A stretch of 64,000 bases of DNA. Source: Osmia lignaria lignaria. Taxonomy: Eukaryota > Arthropoda > Insecta > Hymenoptera > Megachilidae. The stretch covers positions 9,920,001 to 9,984,000 of the forward strand of contig NC_135036.1 in the NCBI RefSeq assembly GCF_051020975.1, read 5' to 3'. The notes below the pieces were generated by a model. That model was not told where the DNA came from and ran no database searches. It was given only the letters and a program-made list of their open reading frames with translations. The translations under genes were made by a program, and so were the position numbers. This document shows, one piece after another, positions 19,201 to 33,191 of this stretch (positions are counted from its first letter, which is position 1; every line of letters begins with the position of its first letter).

Positions 19201-22200
19201 CCACTCGCGGCACGCTTCCTCCTGGCCAGCTCGTTCCTGTTTCATAATCGTTCGTACCGCGAGGATCTAGCACGGTGGTGGTGCATGGCTGGCGCACGAT
19301 GTGTCTATAAACTATGTTAAACGTGTAAGCTTACCAAGAGCCGCTCTCACTTTTTCTGCCTGGCCTAGCCTGGCCCGGATAGGCCTCTATTTATCCGTCG
19401 TTCTTTGCCAGCGCGACTCGAGATACGGGTTACACAAAGAGAAGAGGAAGAAGAAGGAAGAAAGGCAGCGAGAGCCCCAGCCAGCGAGGCAGGAGGCAAC
19501 CTAGGCGTGAGTCATCGTGAGACAAGATCTCGGCTAAGGAGGCGGCCTTGATGCCGCAAAACTGTTCGTAATATCGGCACGGGTCCATGGATCGTTGGCT
19601 TCGATCGTCGTTATGCCGATGCAATAGCGCCGTGGCTCTCCCTCCGGCAGAGACCCAGGGAGATCCTACTCGTCCTGGGAGGTAGTAGGAACTTTGCCCC
19701 ATAGCGAAGACTCGATACATTTTCAACAATCTGCAAATTCGAATATAAAGAAATTTTATGAAGAAATTCAAGGCGCGATACCGTGTCGAGCAATTCATCG
19801 TATTTCATGAGACAAAGTAGCACCGTGTCGTTAAATCGCTGCTTCGAACTGGTCCAGCGAAGAGGCGGTTTAAAAAAATCGTAAATCGAGCTTGTGGTAG
19901 CCTGGCGGCAAGGTTTGGCGGTGTTTCGCCTCATTTGTCGCGATGCACGAGGGGCTCGCGGATTATAATGGCACTCGACTCGGTACGAGCAGCCTTAAAG
20001 CGAGTGCCAATTATCGCTCCTCCGTCCTGACGAACGTCCCTCCCCCCCGTTGGTCCCTTCGCCCCGTCGCCACGGTTGCTCCTTTTATTTCGATTCAACG
20101 GTACGAGCCGCGAAGGTAGCTCGCCGCAGCCTCGTGTATCCATTAATCGAGCGCGGAGGGAGCGGAATGCGAAAAGTCATGCTCCGGGAAAAGGGAGGCG
20201 GCAGTTTCTTAAAATACACTCGGGTAATTGAAGGGCACCGATCGCAAGAAACCAGAACCGCCTGCCGCCTTTTTCTCTCGTTTTTCTTACCCTTTTTTCT
20301 TTTTTTTTTTTTCATTCTCTCACAGACGATCACGATCGTTAGCCAGCGGGGAAAAAACACAGCCTCTCTCTGTGCGCTTTCTTCGCCGGGTCTCTAGCGT
20401 TAAGGGGCTACACGCATGCGCGATGCTCGCACTGATCATGCGCGTTTGTGATCCAAGCGCCGCTCTATGGGGGCATCCCCGGATCACCGCGTCTAGGGGA
20501 TTCTTGGAGGTTTTTGCGAGCTCTAAGGGATACTTAGGAACCGAGAAACGTGTAACTTGTTTTAACGAGTTAACGTGTAACGAGCTTTAAGATATCAAAC
20601 GGCTTTTTCACTATATCTGGGACTACGCGGTTGCAGGAAGTTCCGGTGAAATATTCTTTGAGAAACAAGTTGAAACTAGTCTGAGATGGTGTTGCTTGTT
20701 AAAGGACAGGTTTTCTTTTCACGCGAGGAAAAAGTTGCTGTTTATTTCTTGCGATGTAACCAGTGTATCAATGGTGGAGGCGTGTTTTATAGCGGACCAC
20801 CGTGATTACCTTAAGCCGCAAGCAGGTGCAAAAATATCGAATGTGAACTTAATTTGGTTTTAATCCAACGTACAGTTACCAGCAGCGTGTATAGATGTTT
20901 CTATTACACGTTTGTGGAATAAAAATTTACCATATCTATCAGGATCAAGAAGCCGAACGTGTTTGCTTTCTTAAGGCATAATTTTGATGTGGATCGTCGC
21001 GAACAGCGTGTGTACGAGTCATCGAAGCCGTCCTTCGTGCGACGCTGACCGCGTGACTAATTTTAAGAATCGCTCGCGATTCTTTCGACCGAGATGGAGG
21101 ACACGGCGAGCCGGGAGAACGGCGACAGAGAGAATCAGCGAACGCGGTCCTTAGGACTCCCCTAGAAGGCAGGATTTTTTCTGCGGAATTACCTGCGGAG
21201 GCCGAGAACGGATCACCTGGCAAGGATACACTTCCTATTAGCGCCACCGTGGCCGGCCGTATATGGCTTAAGGCGTATCTCGCGGGTCAACCGGTCGTGT
21301 AGCCGTTTGCCTGGACCAAGGTCACTTCCGAAATATCCGACCACTCCATTCGCTACTTCCAAACAGATTTTTCTGCTTCCCCTTTCGATTTACACAATTC
21401 TGAAACGTTTAATTTTCCCTCCATCGCTGTTTAAGGTGAAATAATTAGAAAATCAAATCGGGTTTCATCGAAGGAGAACAAATAAGAACACGATGAAACG
21501 AATGTGTATCGTTAGACAGTTCAAGAGTGATAAAAATCAGTGTTTCAACGTAACAGTCATGAAATTTCATGAGATCTCTTTATTACTCGAGGAGCGAGCA
21601 TATCTGTAATGGAAAACCAGCTGGAATCGTAAAAGATCGCTACCGATTATCCTTACATAGGTGTCCTCGCAACGATACGACTGCGTTACCGCCCGAGTTA
21701 CAGCCACTTTGTTGGGTGTTTTCACCCACAGATCTTGTAGTTACACTATTTATATCGGTTTACTACATTTTTCCTTCCTTTTTATCGCCACCTTATTAGG
21801 AAACACCGGCAGCAACATAAGCTCGACTAATTTCAAATTACCTTGTCGAGCGACAGGCGAAACGAATGGCTATCCAGTTCTGGAGATTTATAAGATCCTT
21901 CGATAAATTATGAATTTATTTCTGGATAATTGCTGCTTTTCGTATTTTAAACAATTCGATATCAGATTCGTATAACGAGGATCGCGGTTGATAATCGATT
22001 CGTTCGACATTTAAGAACCGAGTAAAGGACCGTGGTGGCACTTCCGGCACGCTTCGAGCCGGCCGGCCGGTATGCAAAGTTGTGCTCGTCTTTTCGTCGT
22101 TCCCCTTTTGGCGCATACGCCGCAGGTCGAAAGTTCGTGCGACCGTGGCGATTATTTTCAACCCGGAACGAGCCGGCCTTTCGAATACCCTGACGTGTCA

Positions 22201-25200
22201 CGTCAGACTATCTTTCATGCATCTTCGTTCCTAGAGAAGATCTGACCTATCGGCTTCGATCAGCTTCGATATTGACCGTCTTAATCGACTCTACGATCGC
22301 CAATTGTAAAAATGCCAAAGTTCATGGAAAGTACGGTCGTCAAAATGTTAATTACCAATTCAAGAGATAGATATATCGGTTCCAATATTCCTCGATTCAT
22401 TTGAAATAATTGTATTATGTGGATCGTTCTAAAGTCAATCTCGTAACACCTCATTCACGCCGGCAACTTTCATTAAAGACACGAAGGTACGCCGTGTAAT
22501 ACTGTATGATTGCAAAATTGCACTGGTAATTTGAGAAACTGCAAATTGGAGTCGATCTAGTTTCCTCTCACATTCCGCCATCCATCTCTTAAGCAATTCT
22601 TCTCCTCTCCGAGGAATTTGCATTTCGTATCCCCGACCATTTCCTCATTTTTCCTCCCTTCTAATTAATTACTGTTATTAAACACGCTTGACCAGTTCTT
22701 TTCTAATAAAGGAAAATTCTTTTCCAAATATTTGATGACCACAGAAGTTTAACCCTAATCTCACTTCTTGACGGTGTCACGCATCCTTTCACTCCCAAAC
22801 GAGCAGGCAAAGGCAGAAATCAGAAATTGGTGTCCTATCTGTCGTCTGTGGACCACATTATCGACACCAGATATCTAGCAGCCTACCGAGCAACCAGTTA
22901 ATCAGTAAACCGAACGATCATTTAAATTCATCGTACAGGCAAGCGTTTAGCTTAACCGAGCAACGTTTCCCACGCATTTTCCTCTGTCCAAGTCGCATTC
23001 ATCATTCTGCGTATTCTCTTAACCGTGAAGCAATAAGTTACTGAAAACAGATCGAAGAAAAAAAGAAATGAGAGAGAAGGCAACAGCTACACCGATACAC
23101 GGCCAGCCTAATTAACATACTGCCGAACGAGACCGATTTAATATCTTCTTTTAACCGTGGACGCGAGGTGACACGAGGCTAAAGGAGGACCGGTGCTTCT
23201 CTCCACTTGTCGCCACGCTTATTGCCACAACTGACCAATAACAAATCAATGACAAAGTAAAAACATCAATGGAGCCGAGATTGCACGTCCAACAGGAACG
23301 CTAAATGGTCCTGTTTGTAAACTAGTTCTTCTACGTTCCCCTGTGATGTATTATCCCCGGTTACGTATCACGGTTTTCCACCTCTTCTTTGTGCCATTCG
23401 GTCTGCAAGCAGGTGTGGAAAGTTAATAAGGAATTCAGTTTCTCAATGTGTTCTTGATTTTCTGTTAAATTCTATTCTATTGACATCTATTTCAAAATCA
23501 AGCACAATAAAATATTTTTATTTTCTTTAAGGAATTTTGCCCAAAAATTACTATAAATATAATTACAAGAAAAGGGGAAGTTAAACTCGTCACGATTAAT
23601 TCCTTTTTTAAAATCTTCGTTGACCCTCGCGGGAACTAATTCTAGATTGGATTATGGCGGCAGGTGAGCCGCCCGGAGGCTTTATACGGCTCGACACGAG
23701 GACTACGTCCCGAAATGGTTGCTCCAAGGTTCCTCACTTCCGCGTGTCCCTTCCTTTTTTTTTCTCTCCTCGTTTCCTCTTGTTCCTCCCGTTCCGCGGA
23801 GTTTCGCGCCTTCTTCGCGCCCGTCATCGCGCGAACAGCTTCGCGCGTCGTGTCGGGACCTTCGACGCGCCTTATACGCTTCTACCGGCGCCAATACGCG
23901 CTCGCGCCTCGTGTCATCGTGTCGTGATGACGATTAAGCTCGATTTAATCGAACCGCGCGGTTCGAGGCGACGCCGTGCAAAAATAGACTGGCGAATTTC
24001 GATTTACCCGTCTCTTAAACTGATACACGCCCTCGACAAGGTTCTTCAACCTACAATATTTGTTGTCGATCGTGGAAAATATTTTTACTGCTCGAATACT
24101 GCGTAGTAGCTGGACCAAGAAATAGCCAATTAAGGATAAGTCGATGATTAACTAGCTGCACCTGAACGGTGCGCCCAACATGGCGCTAATAAGCTGCCAT
24201 TATAAGACTATTTGTCGCAGCGAAACGATCTGCACGCGATCGAAATTGCGTGCGAGAAAACTTTTCGCCTCAGATGAAAACGGAAACGGCAGCACGGTTC
24301 GTTTCTATTTATTAGCCGGAATATATCTCGCGACGAAATCGAGGCGTGTCTATCGCCGCGTCGGGCATACATCATCGACGTCAATCACGCCGATCGGATC
24401 GAGTGCATGCAAATAATTAACGATATCGCAGACGGTTAATTAAGAAACACGATAGGATACGAACGTGCCGTGGAAATGAATTTTTCCTATGCCATTTATT
24501 CGCGCGAAGCTATTTAGAGGTTGATCAGTACCGGATTGGGGACTTTGATGGTTCCAGAAGGCGACTACCAGTGTCTCGAACCTGCTTGTTCATTTAAATT
24601 TCCATGAAACTCAGGTTACACTTGGTATAGAAATTATCTTCTATCCGTATCGGAGCTAAGTATATTTACACCGTCTTTCGAACCACCCATGCAAGATTTC
24701 AGCGTATTCCGCCAGCTTTCGATGCCATTTACGACCGTCTTAATCCTACCCCTACTCGCGATTTGTCCGCTGTTCCGGGTCGGTCGCGAAAAAAAAAAAA
24801 AAAAAAGGAACAAAATCGATCGAATCAGCTTCCTACGATCGCCAGGGGAACCTGTTATTAGCACACCGAAGTACGTAGAAAACTGGGTCTTCGATGTCGA
24901 CATCCGGTCCCCGGTTAACCAGATTACGATACGCTCAGGATCGGTTGCCTAAAAATTCCAATACTGAGCCGCGTGGGCCGGCAAACTTAGCCTTCCCTCC
25001 CGGCAGAAAATGTAATCTTAAAGCGCCATTGTTCCGTCTGTCAATTCTAATTGCGCGAACGACGCCAACGATATTCATTGAAATCTCGCTCCCTTCCTCC
25101 GCGTTCGACTTAGAACGCGTGGTACACCATGGAACGTGGATTAATCATTTTCAGCCACCTGGTTCCCCGCTACCCTTTTGCTTTATGATACATTTCATTT

Positions 25201-28200
25201 GCGAACAAACTACTGAAGTTGTGAGAACATAATAGCTGCAATTAGTAATTCGTGATTAGTTACTTGTGGATTTTCCTATGAATCATCGAGTAATTTAAGT
25301 TTGGGTAGATTCAGATTTTAAGTTAGAATCTGGGTGGATTATGAAAAATCTTATTATCTATAATGTACTTCAGACTTCGTTTAATCGAACAGTAAATGAA
25401 AATTTCAAACAAATTGAATGTAAATTGAATGCATACTAAGTGAATTACCAGCACGAAGGTGAACGTGTAAATCATATTCTCGCACGAGGAAAGAGAATAA
25501 CGAACCTGAATCTCTTTCTTCCTTCTGTTTTCTTTCTTTTTATTCGTTCTGCAACCTTGTTGGGTGACGTTCAAAGTTCTCATTCGAAACACTGCAATTT
25601 ACCGTGTCATCAATAAACCGTATAAAGGTTCATTATGAACATGTGTCGACGCGTAATGGCGATTATTATCAATCATTTTTTCTCCCCATATTAACGCTAT
25701 TAATCATTATCCTCGAAAAAGAAAGAACACAAAACTCTGCAAGTTAACGTTTACAAAAAAAAAAAGAAAAAGAATTACCGAAGAGGACCCATAAATCGAA
25801 CTGAAAGGCTATTGCTTAATGAATATTCATAAATGTGCACGACAACGAAATATAAGCGTAATTAATTATTTCGTTATGGAAAGATTTGGCGAAATTTCTT
25901 ATTGCATATAATTCTACCCTGTTTCAGTATTGTTAGTAGTTTAAATCGTTACTCACAGTTGAAGCATCTTGCTCATCGCTGACGTTTTCTCGATGATCTT
26001 CATCCAGGAAGACCTCTTTAGCGACTCGTTGTCCAAGTCTGAAGAACTAACGCCACTTATGATGTTCATACAGACTCACGGGTAGCGTCATTAACTTCTC
26101 ATTAGTGTCGCGACCGGCAGCGTGATGCCGAGGCTTTCCACGAACCTTCGGCTTCCCTCGTCGACTGCATTTTCCCCTGTATACGACTGAGGTGAACATT
26201 TTAATTGGGAGGTCGTGAACTCGGTGGTCCTCGATGTCTGCGGTCTACCATCGTTCGCTGATGCATCTGCCTTCCTCTTCGATCATCATCAACGAAAGCG
26301 TGAATCGATCATCATCAATTTGACTTTTAACGTCGAGATTAAGATAAATTCTATACCCAGGCTTCCTTTAAAAATACAGTCAAATATTTTATATTTTATG
26401 CCACGCGTTAGATAACTTCAAGTTCCCTTCTTCTAATTAGTCTTTTGAAAAATTCGATTCTCTAATTCTTCTGAAGAGCGTGGCAAAAGGAAGTGAATTA
26501 AATCGTAGCTATTTTAGAACGACTTTTCCCGGAGTCTTTGAAAGGAACCATAGTTGAAATTCCAAAGGACAGAGACGAGTTCTTTGGAGAACAGAGAACT
26601 TCAGGGTCGTCGATGACAGGCGGTAAAGGATGAGGCTGGTAGTAGGTTACGTGCTTGCCATATCGGTCGAAAGAACAGCCAGCCTTGGAGGTCCTTGCTC
26701 GAACGAAGGTCTACGAAATCGCAAACAACCACCGATCGTGCCGCTTGACAAGCGGCTGGGTCATTTTACTTCGAATCACGATGTTGGCCAACGACGGTGT
26801 TAACTTTATGAATGAAAGAAACTTCATACACGGTAGCTCGTTTCCGAGAAAATTATCGCGACTCACGCAGCTCGTTAATAAAGTCTTGCTGACACTTCAT
26901 TTTTTACTCAATTCGATTGGATCGTTGAATGTGTTAAAATGGATCATTGGCAAATATGAAAATTTCAAATACCTTTACGAACGGTCTGATCGTCATTGAC
27001 GATGACGGAAGGTACTGTGAGTAGAATAGGAAGATAGCCGGTGTCGTTAACGAGTCACGGCATGCCAGGCTTTAGGGTGACTATCGTAGGTCTTCAAGGC
27101 AGTGTCTTGCTTCTTCGAGTAATCGACTTGAATCGAACTTTCTCGAGGAGGCAAGCGTGGCACGATTTCTCAGCCTATTATCATGTAAAGTCGATTAACA
27201 GTCGGTCGTTGACATCGGTTTGTCTTAGGTCGGGCTGCGAAGAAGCTTTAAAACTAACGCTTCCTCGCATCAATCATTCGCGATAAGATATTTACGACGG
27301 TAATACTATCAATCGTATTACGCGTTACCCGGGAAAACGACTATATAGCTTGCTGAATCTCGCGATAGACATTTCGCAAACCTGTCTATTCGGTGCACAC
27401 GAGTCGCGGTAAACAGCAATAAACATATACGTGTTACGATATTAAACAGAGGCTCGGCTTCGACTCGCATTTACACCACCGGACTCGTGGGAGAAGCGTT
27501 TTTCCACCAGACTCGCCCAATGATTTCGCGTGTTTCCGCGTGTCTAGCACGATGCGGATCGGTCAACGTTTCACCGCTTATTATTTGCATATTTCTCGGA
27601 TTTCAATATCTGTCCAGCCGGCGCGGCACATCTGGCGTTCGAGGTGTGACCAGCTGTGATTTCCAGCTGAAAATCGTTGCCTTTCTCCATACTCTTTTGT
27701 TTAAATACCACCTAACCCGATACAACCTTCAACTAATCCCAGCATGTCATAATATCGAAGCCATAAACAGCTTTCGTAACGTAATGCGAAGACACACTAC
27801 GTTCGCCAATTAAGCTACCAATGCAAATCCTAAAACTTTGCTTTCAACAAAAATATCCCTTGTTTAAACGCATCGAGAATGAAGCGTTCAGGTCTCCATC
27901 AATGAAAACCACATTCCTCCAGGAACAATTCTGGACGCAACACAAAGGAACATAAAACGCGACACGAGAAAAGAAAAGATCGCCGATCGTAAAGCTCGAC
28001 TGTTCGATGATCGTTGCCGAAGGTGCAACGATTACCCGAGGGTAGGACGTAGGCGGTTGTTACAGGGTCAGAAGAGGAACCGGAGGCACCTGCACGCCGC
28101 CCACTAGGCAGAAGATCGAGGAACGTCTATCGGTGGTCGTCCGATATTACTCGAGAAAACGGGTGAACATCTTAACCCTTAACTGGCTAATATATCATAT

Positions 28201-30300
28201 CCGTTACGCCACTTTACCCGGTGATTTTCTTGCGATCCGGGGGGCGGTACCGGAACGATGTTATTAGGCTTGTCCATAAATTAACTCTCGCCAGTCTACG
28301 AAATGAGTAATCGTATTTTCAGCGTATATGCGTACCGGGAAAAAAACTGAATCGATACTTAGAAAAATCTCTCGGAAGCTAGAGAAGCGACGAGCAAATG
28401 TACAAAGGATGGAAGAATAAATAGAATAATTGTGATTAATGCAGTCGCGACGCAAGGTGTATCGTTCACGGTCCACGGATCACCGGCGTACCTACTCGAG
28501 ACAATTTGTCAACGTTTGGAATTTTAATGGTCGACAACCGCGGAGGTGGAGGAGCACCGGGCTCTCGGTGTATTATGTTTCGCGTTTTTCTCCCCCTTGG
28601 CCCGTGATAAAACGGTTAAGCCGACCAGGTGAAAGTACTCCCACGCTCCCGCGGCGATGACCTCAAGTCCGACCGAATTTGCGTCACAATTTTCATACGC
28701 GACGATCATCGGGACACTTTGAAAATTTCGCCAGAAATAGTATCTTCGACGCGAGTTTCACTTATCTCGAATAAACGTATTATGCAAGACGTGGGTGTGT
28801 CTTTGTCCCGGGATCGATTTTTAGAAATCTGTCGGTTTCTGAAATTCTCGGTTTATTAGTGGTATCGGTGATTGCTTTCGATTCTAATGGAAATCGCGAC
28901 CGTGTGGTTTATTGAAATCATTAGCACCGGTGATGAATAGGCAAATACGTTGGCTGTCGAGGGAAGAAGATGGCAGGTTGAATCGCGAAACGGTTATTGC
29001 GAGAGCAGGAATTAAGCATGCAACCGGTCTCGAGATCGAGAAACGCGACGAAACGCGAAAACTCTGGTATGCATCGCGGGATCTTGTGTACATAGGACGT
29101 ACGATGCAATTTCCATGAGGCTGCAACAGGCCAGAGTACGAAGAGAATGCGAAATGAACGGCGACGTATATACGTTCTTACCGTTCATGCTGTTCGTCGC
29201 GTTAAATGAGAATCATTAAGACGATTTAAATGGATTTTCTAATTGCCAGTCATTATTTCAGCAGTGTCTTGCCCTCGCTTCGACAATTTGCGAACCGGCT
29301 GCAAGCGATTCGCCACGGTATTCGCAGCTGCGGACCAGATTTTATCGCTGTCGCAACATCGGCTAGTGATAAAAGCGAATTACAGGCTCGACGAGCTGCG
29401 ATCTGCATTCGCGACCACCTTTTTCTAAATTTCTTAAACGAAGGACAATTAACGTTGATAATAGATAGTTGATTAACGAAAGGAGTCTGTAAATTTTCTG
29501 TACGTTCAGTAGATGAATAAAAGATTTTAAAATAACAGAAGATCTAATTTCTTAATCCTTCATCGCCTAATGACCAACATCCGAAACACCGAGAATCCCT
29601 ACAAAAACAGCCCTAACAGTAAGTCATCATCGAGCAAAGCGTTCTTTGATCCTCGATGCATTGTTTCAACCCTGTGCGATACCAGCGGGAATCGTCAATC
29701 AGTGTTATTATCGAGGCTACCAGGGCTTATCATAAATCTAACCGGCTGAACCATTTTAAAAACGACCCCTTCCGAGATTCCTGGAGGCAGGCAAGCGAAA
29801 CACAGAGAAAGAGCCGCGTGCTGACTCACGGACACGTGCAGACACACGGTGGTGGACCATTGTTGGTCGTTGCTGGCACGGTCCGAGGAAGGAGAGCCGT
29901 CTCGCCATATGCGGCAAGGACGCCGATCACTGTTCTCCGTTGGACCTCGTACTTACATGATCGCGTGTTTACCTCTGCTTAGACCGCCGTTGTCCGCTGA
30001 AACCTTTGAAAAGCTCTTACAGGGCTAGCCGTCATCTATTCACTCGTTTCTTGCATAATCTTCACTCATTCGTGCAATTGTATCATGTTGGTATAGGATC
30101 ATCGTGGGGATCTACGCGTTACTGAAAGTTAATAAGGATTAGAAATGTTGGAATTGTTAATAAAATGATAGGAATTACGTTAGCAGCCAAGTACCAGGAG
30201 ATCCAGAAGATGGTCTCGAAGCAGTCAGGGTTGGAGATTTTAAAAGAATGCATTTCAGGAAGGATTCAGGTACGTTATCTGAAAAAGGAAAAATGAAATT
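16293..30300. other. 14-kb intergenic stretch without recognised genes
   Basis: Open frames here are short, lack recognisable domains and do not chain across splice sites. A GC/CpG-richer pocket at about 23640-23960 has many overlapping frames on both strands, and others lie near 19900-20500, but none encode a family I recognise. An 11-bp direct repeat GCACCGACGAG occurs near 16468 and 16531. Long non-coding RNAs or regulatory DNA may exist here, but the sequence gives no firm sign. A possible isolated exon at 30187-30269 is listed under findings. Confidence 0.45.
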
Positions 30301-30320
30301 ATTAATATCTGTTAAAGCTT

Positions 30321-30344
30321 TTTATTATTTTTTTTCTTTTTAAT
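30321..30344 (-). terminator. pigs: Candidate poly(A) signals for pigs
   Basis: Reading leftward from the pigs stop, the first exact AATAAA on the - strand is at 30321-30326, with an ATTAAA just before it at 30339-30344. I read through 30327-33191 and found no other AATAAA on that strand. This would give a 3' UTR of roughly 2.87 kb. Confidence 0.45.
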
Positions 30345-33191
30345 GCAAGTTTTTTTTTTTTGTCTCTTTCAATTTACAACTTCTCGTAGATAAAATGATA
30401 TAACATAACATACTCAACGTTGCGTATAATAATCGTAATAATAATCAATTATCATTATTGCATTGATAATAATGATAATAATAATAATCATCGCAATAAT
30501 AATAATAATAATCGTAATTATAATAATAATAGCAATAGTTGCAATTCTTTGCAATAATAATATTAATATTGGTAATCATCGGTATTATTATTTGTCGTTG
30601 CGGGTGAAAACCGCAGCTGCCTGGGGTTACGAAGCTTAGGCATAAAAAGACGAGGGTGTTTACCCTCCCACCCATCCCTCCAAACGTGAAATCTACGAGC
30701 AATTTTGTAACCAATCTTCCGGTATAGATTGTAGCCTCTTTCTTCCATTTCTTTTTTATCTATTCATTTTGTCGAGCTATTCGAACGTTCCTCCGTCTAG
30801 GGAAGATCGCGCTTTGTCGAATTTGAATTTTGATTATCCAAAGGTTCATCGAAGGTACATCGAGTACATAGAGAACTAAAAAAAAAAAGAATCCACGCTT
30901 CGTTCGAACGGCACAGAGGCCACAAAAACTAGCCGGAAGATCACCTAATTCGTCTCACTAAAAAATAATTTCGTTCTCGCTATTTTTTCTGTATTTCATT
31001 TTCTTTTTCCTTTTTTTTTTTTTTTGTTTGTTCGTTTCGCGTTACGATCTCGTCAACAAAATAAACCTCTTTTCTCTGCTTCCCTGACGGAAGTGTACCT
31101 CTTAATTCGTAACAAGCAGAAGTGGCTTCGCTGGCGGGACGTCGATAGGTTGAGATTACGTTTAGGCCACACGCGAACAAGTATCTCTAGAGAACACATT
31201 TATAAAAAATAGTTGCTCGACATTTTCTACCTTTTACATTTGCCAGGTTACGTTCGCGCGATTGATTTTGGAAGGATTTTGTATTCAAGAGAATAAAAAG
31301 TATTCTTTTCCTAAAAAATCTACCGTATCATTTATCTAGAAAATCTACGAAATGTTCTCATCCCTTTTCTTTTTTCGAAAAATTGCAAAAGGATCGCGAG
31401 GTCCCGCCGGAAACGCCAGCTACCGCAGGACACTTGATAAAAAATGCCGCTACACTCGCGTTTGGTATAAAAAACAGTGAAACATTGGAATGGCGTTTTG
31501 CATCGACACGTCACTATCTACAATAATTAATGCAGTCTGTTTTTCTTAATTTTTTTCGGGGGTTAATTTGATTTTTCGTCACGAAGAAATTCCTACCGAA
31601 TCTCCTTTTTAGTTGTCTCCTAGTCGAATCCTAAACAAGGATCTATCATTCCGCTTCTCGTCGTCGTTTCTCTTTCCTTCATCGAGCGAACTCGCAACGC
31701 GTAAATAAATCGTCTTCAATAAATACAACCGATAGACTATATAAAATAAATAATTTCTGTCGGTCAGCCTTGGTCAGACTGACCCTCGCAAACGTTCGAA
31801 CATAGAAATTCTGACTGCGATACTCAAAATTCTCGTCGATCTCTCGACGACCTTCTACGTCGGGGAAACGTTCGTCGTCGAGGGATCGAGATTTACGCTC
31901 GTCGATCGTGATGCTACCGAGCTAAGAAAATCGCGAACACGCGTTACCCTTTCAAACTCTCCTGTGATCAAATGCTGCTTTTCTTTTGGTTGTTTAAAAA
32001 ATTAGTACCAAGTAACAAGCAACTAGATAATTAGAGAAAAAAGAATCTTTCAATCATACCTAAACCTCTTAACATTCACACCAAACACCGTTCAGTCCGA
32101 TTTATCAATCAATAATTCAGTCTCCGTTTAACGATGAAGAATCACACTTAACCCATTCACGAGCAAAAGAAAAACATGAAAAGTCATCGAGATAAAAAAG
32201 AAAAAAATGAAAGGAGCTATCGATCACGCAAAGCGTCGCGACAAGAGAGAACCGAGCACAGGTCGCGTGTGTGTCCACGTTGCAAGGTGTAATCTCTCGT
32301 CTCGGATCAATCGACGAGCTGTCAGCCGGGGTGCAATTAACTGACTGGAAGCAAATCGATTGGGAAGCCATTAACGCAAGACACCGGCACAAGCTAATTG
32401 CCTGCTCGAAATTCCCTGTGTACGTTCGCCAATTGAAATCGTCCGTTGACAAGACGAGTCTGCTCCTCTTTACCTACCTGCCATCTTTCCATTTTTTTTT
32501 TTTTTTTTTCATATCGCTCACCTTACATACAGTCTTATTCGCATCACGAACGTTATACCTCGTTCAGCACCATCCAAGCACCACCCCGATATACGCGTCA
32601 CTCCTACGAGCTTTCCGCTAACTGATTTCACCCCGTGCACCGTTAAGGCCCGTTAACTTTCCCTCGAATCGGACGCCTTCGATCTGCGATCCCGCGGAAA
32701 GGTGGACTCTTTTCATCGTCAATCTAACACGATTCGCTATGTTATCAGAGAAAAATAATCTGCTCTACGTGGAAAATAGTTGTGGGTCGTTTGAACGTTC
32801 GCGAGGTTTGAGGGGAATGCGGGCTTAGGCCACTTCATGAACACCTAGTGCACCTAGACAGTATTATTACTTACTTTCTGGGAGTGTTATATGTTAGTTG
32901 GTAAGCTCGATTTGAACCGTCATTCCTTAATAGGCCCAAGGTGTATCACCTATCTCTAAAGTGTCACTTAAATCAATTAAGCACCCTCAATTCCAAAACA
33001 GTCTAATTAGTTCCTTCTAACTGGAACGCGTTCAGTCCACCCCTCGCGTGTCACCGTGATCATCGACAAACCCCCTGGTTAAAGATCGCTGAGATCGAGG
33101 ACGTCGCGACGAAGAGAACCCGATGTACGCGCAGGTTAAACATCGACGCGTTTACGCGAACACCTTTAGAGTCTACCCACCCGGCAAAGCT
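30345..33191 (-). other. pigs: Inferred 3' UTR of pigs
   Basis: It lies between the TGA at 33192-33194 and the first downstream poly(A) signals. There is no coding content. It contains T/A runs (31011-31025, 32492-32509) and the trinucleotide microsatellite. The extent is inferred from poly(A) signals only. Confidence 0.4.
30424..30600. repeat. Trinucleotide (AAT/ATC)n microsatellite
   Basis: Interrupted AATAAT, CGTAAT and ATGATA runs lie in the inferred pigs 3' UTR. The reverse strand is a run of Asn/Tyr-type codons, which creates a false open frame at 30445-30714. Confidence 0.75.

Noticed and set aside
23642..24106. Protein gene in a GC-rich pocket
   Set aside because: Overlapping frames on both strands are Arg/Ser/Phe-rich without domains and no splice chain joins them to other exons.
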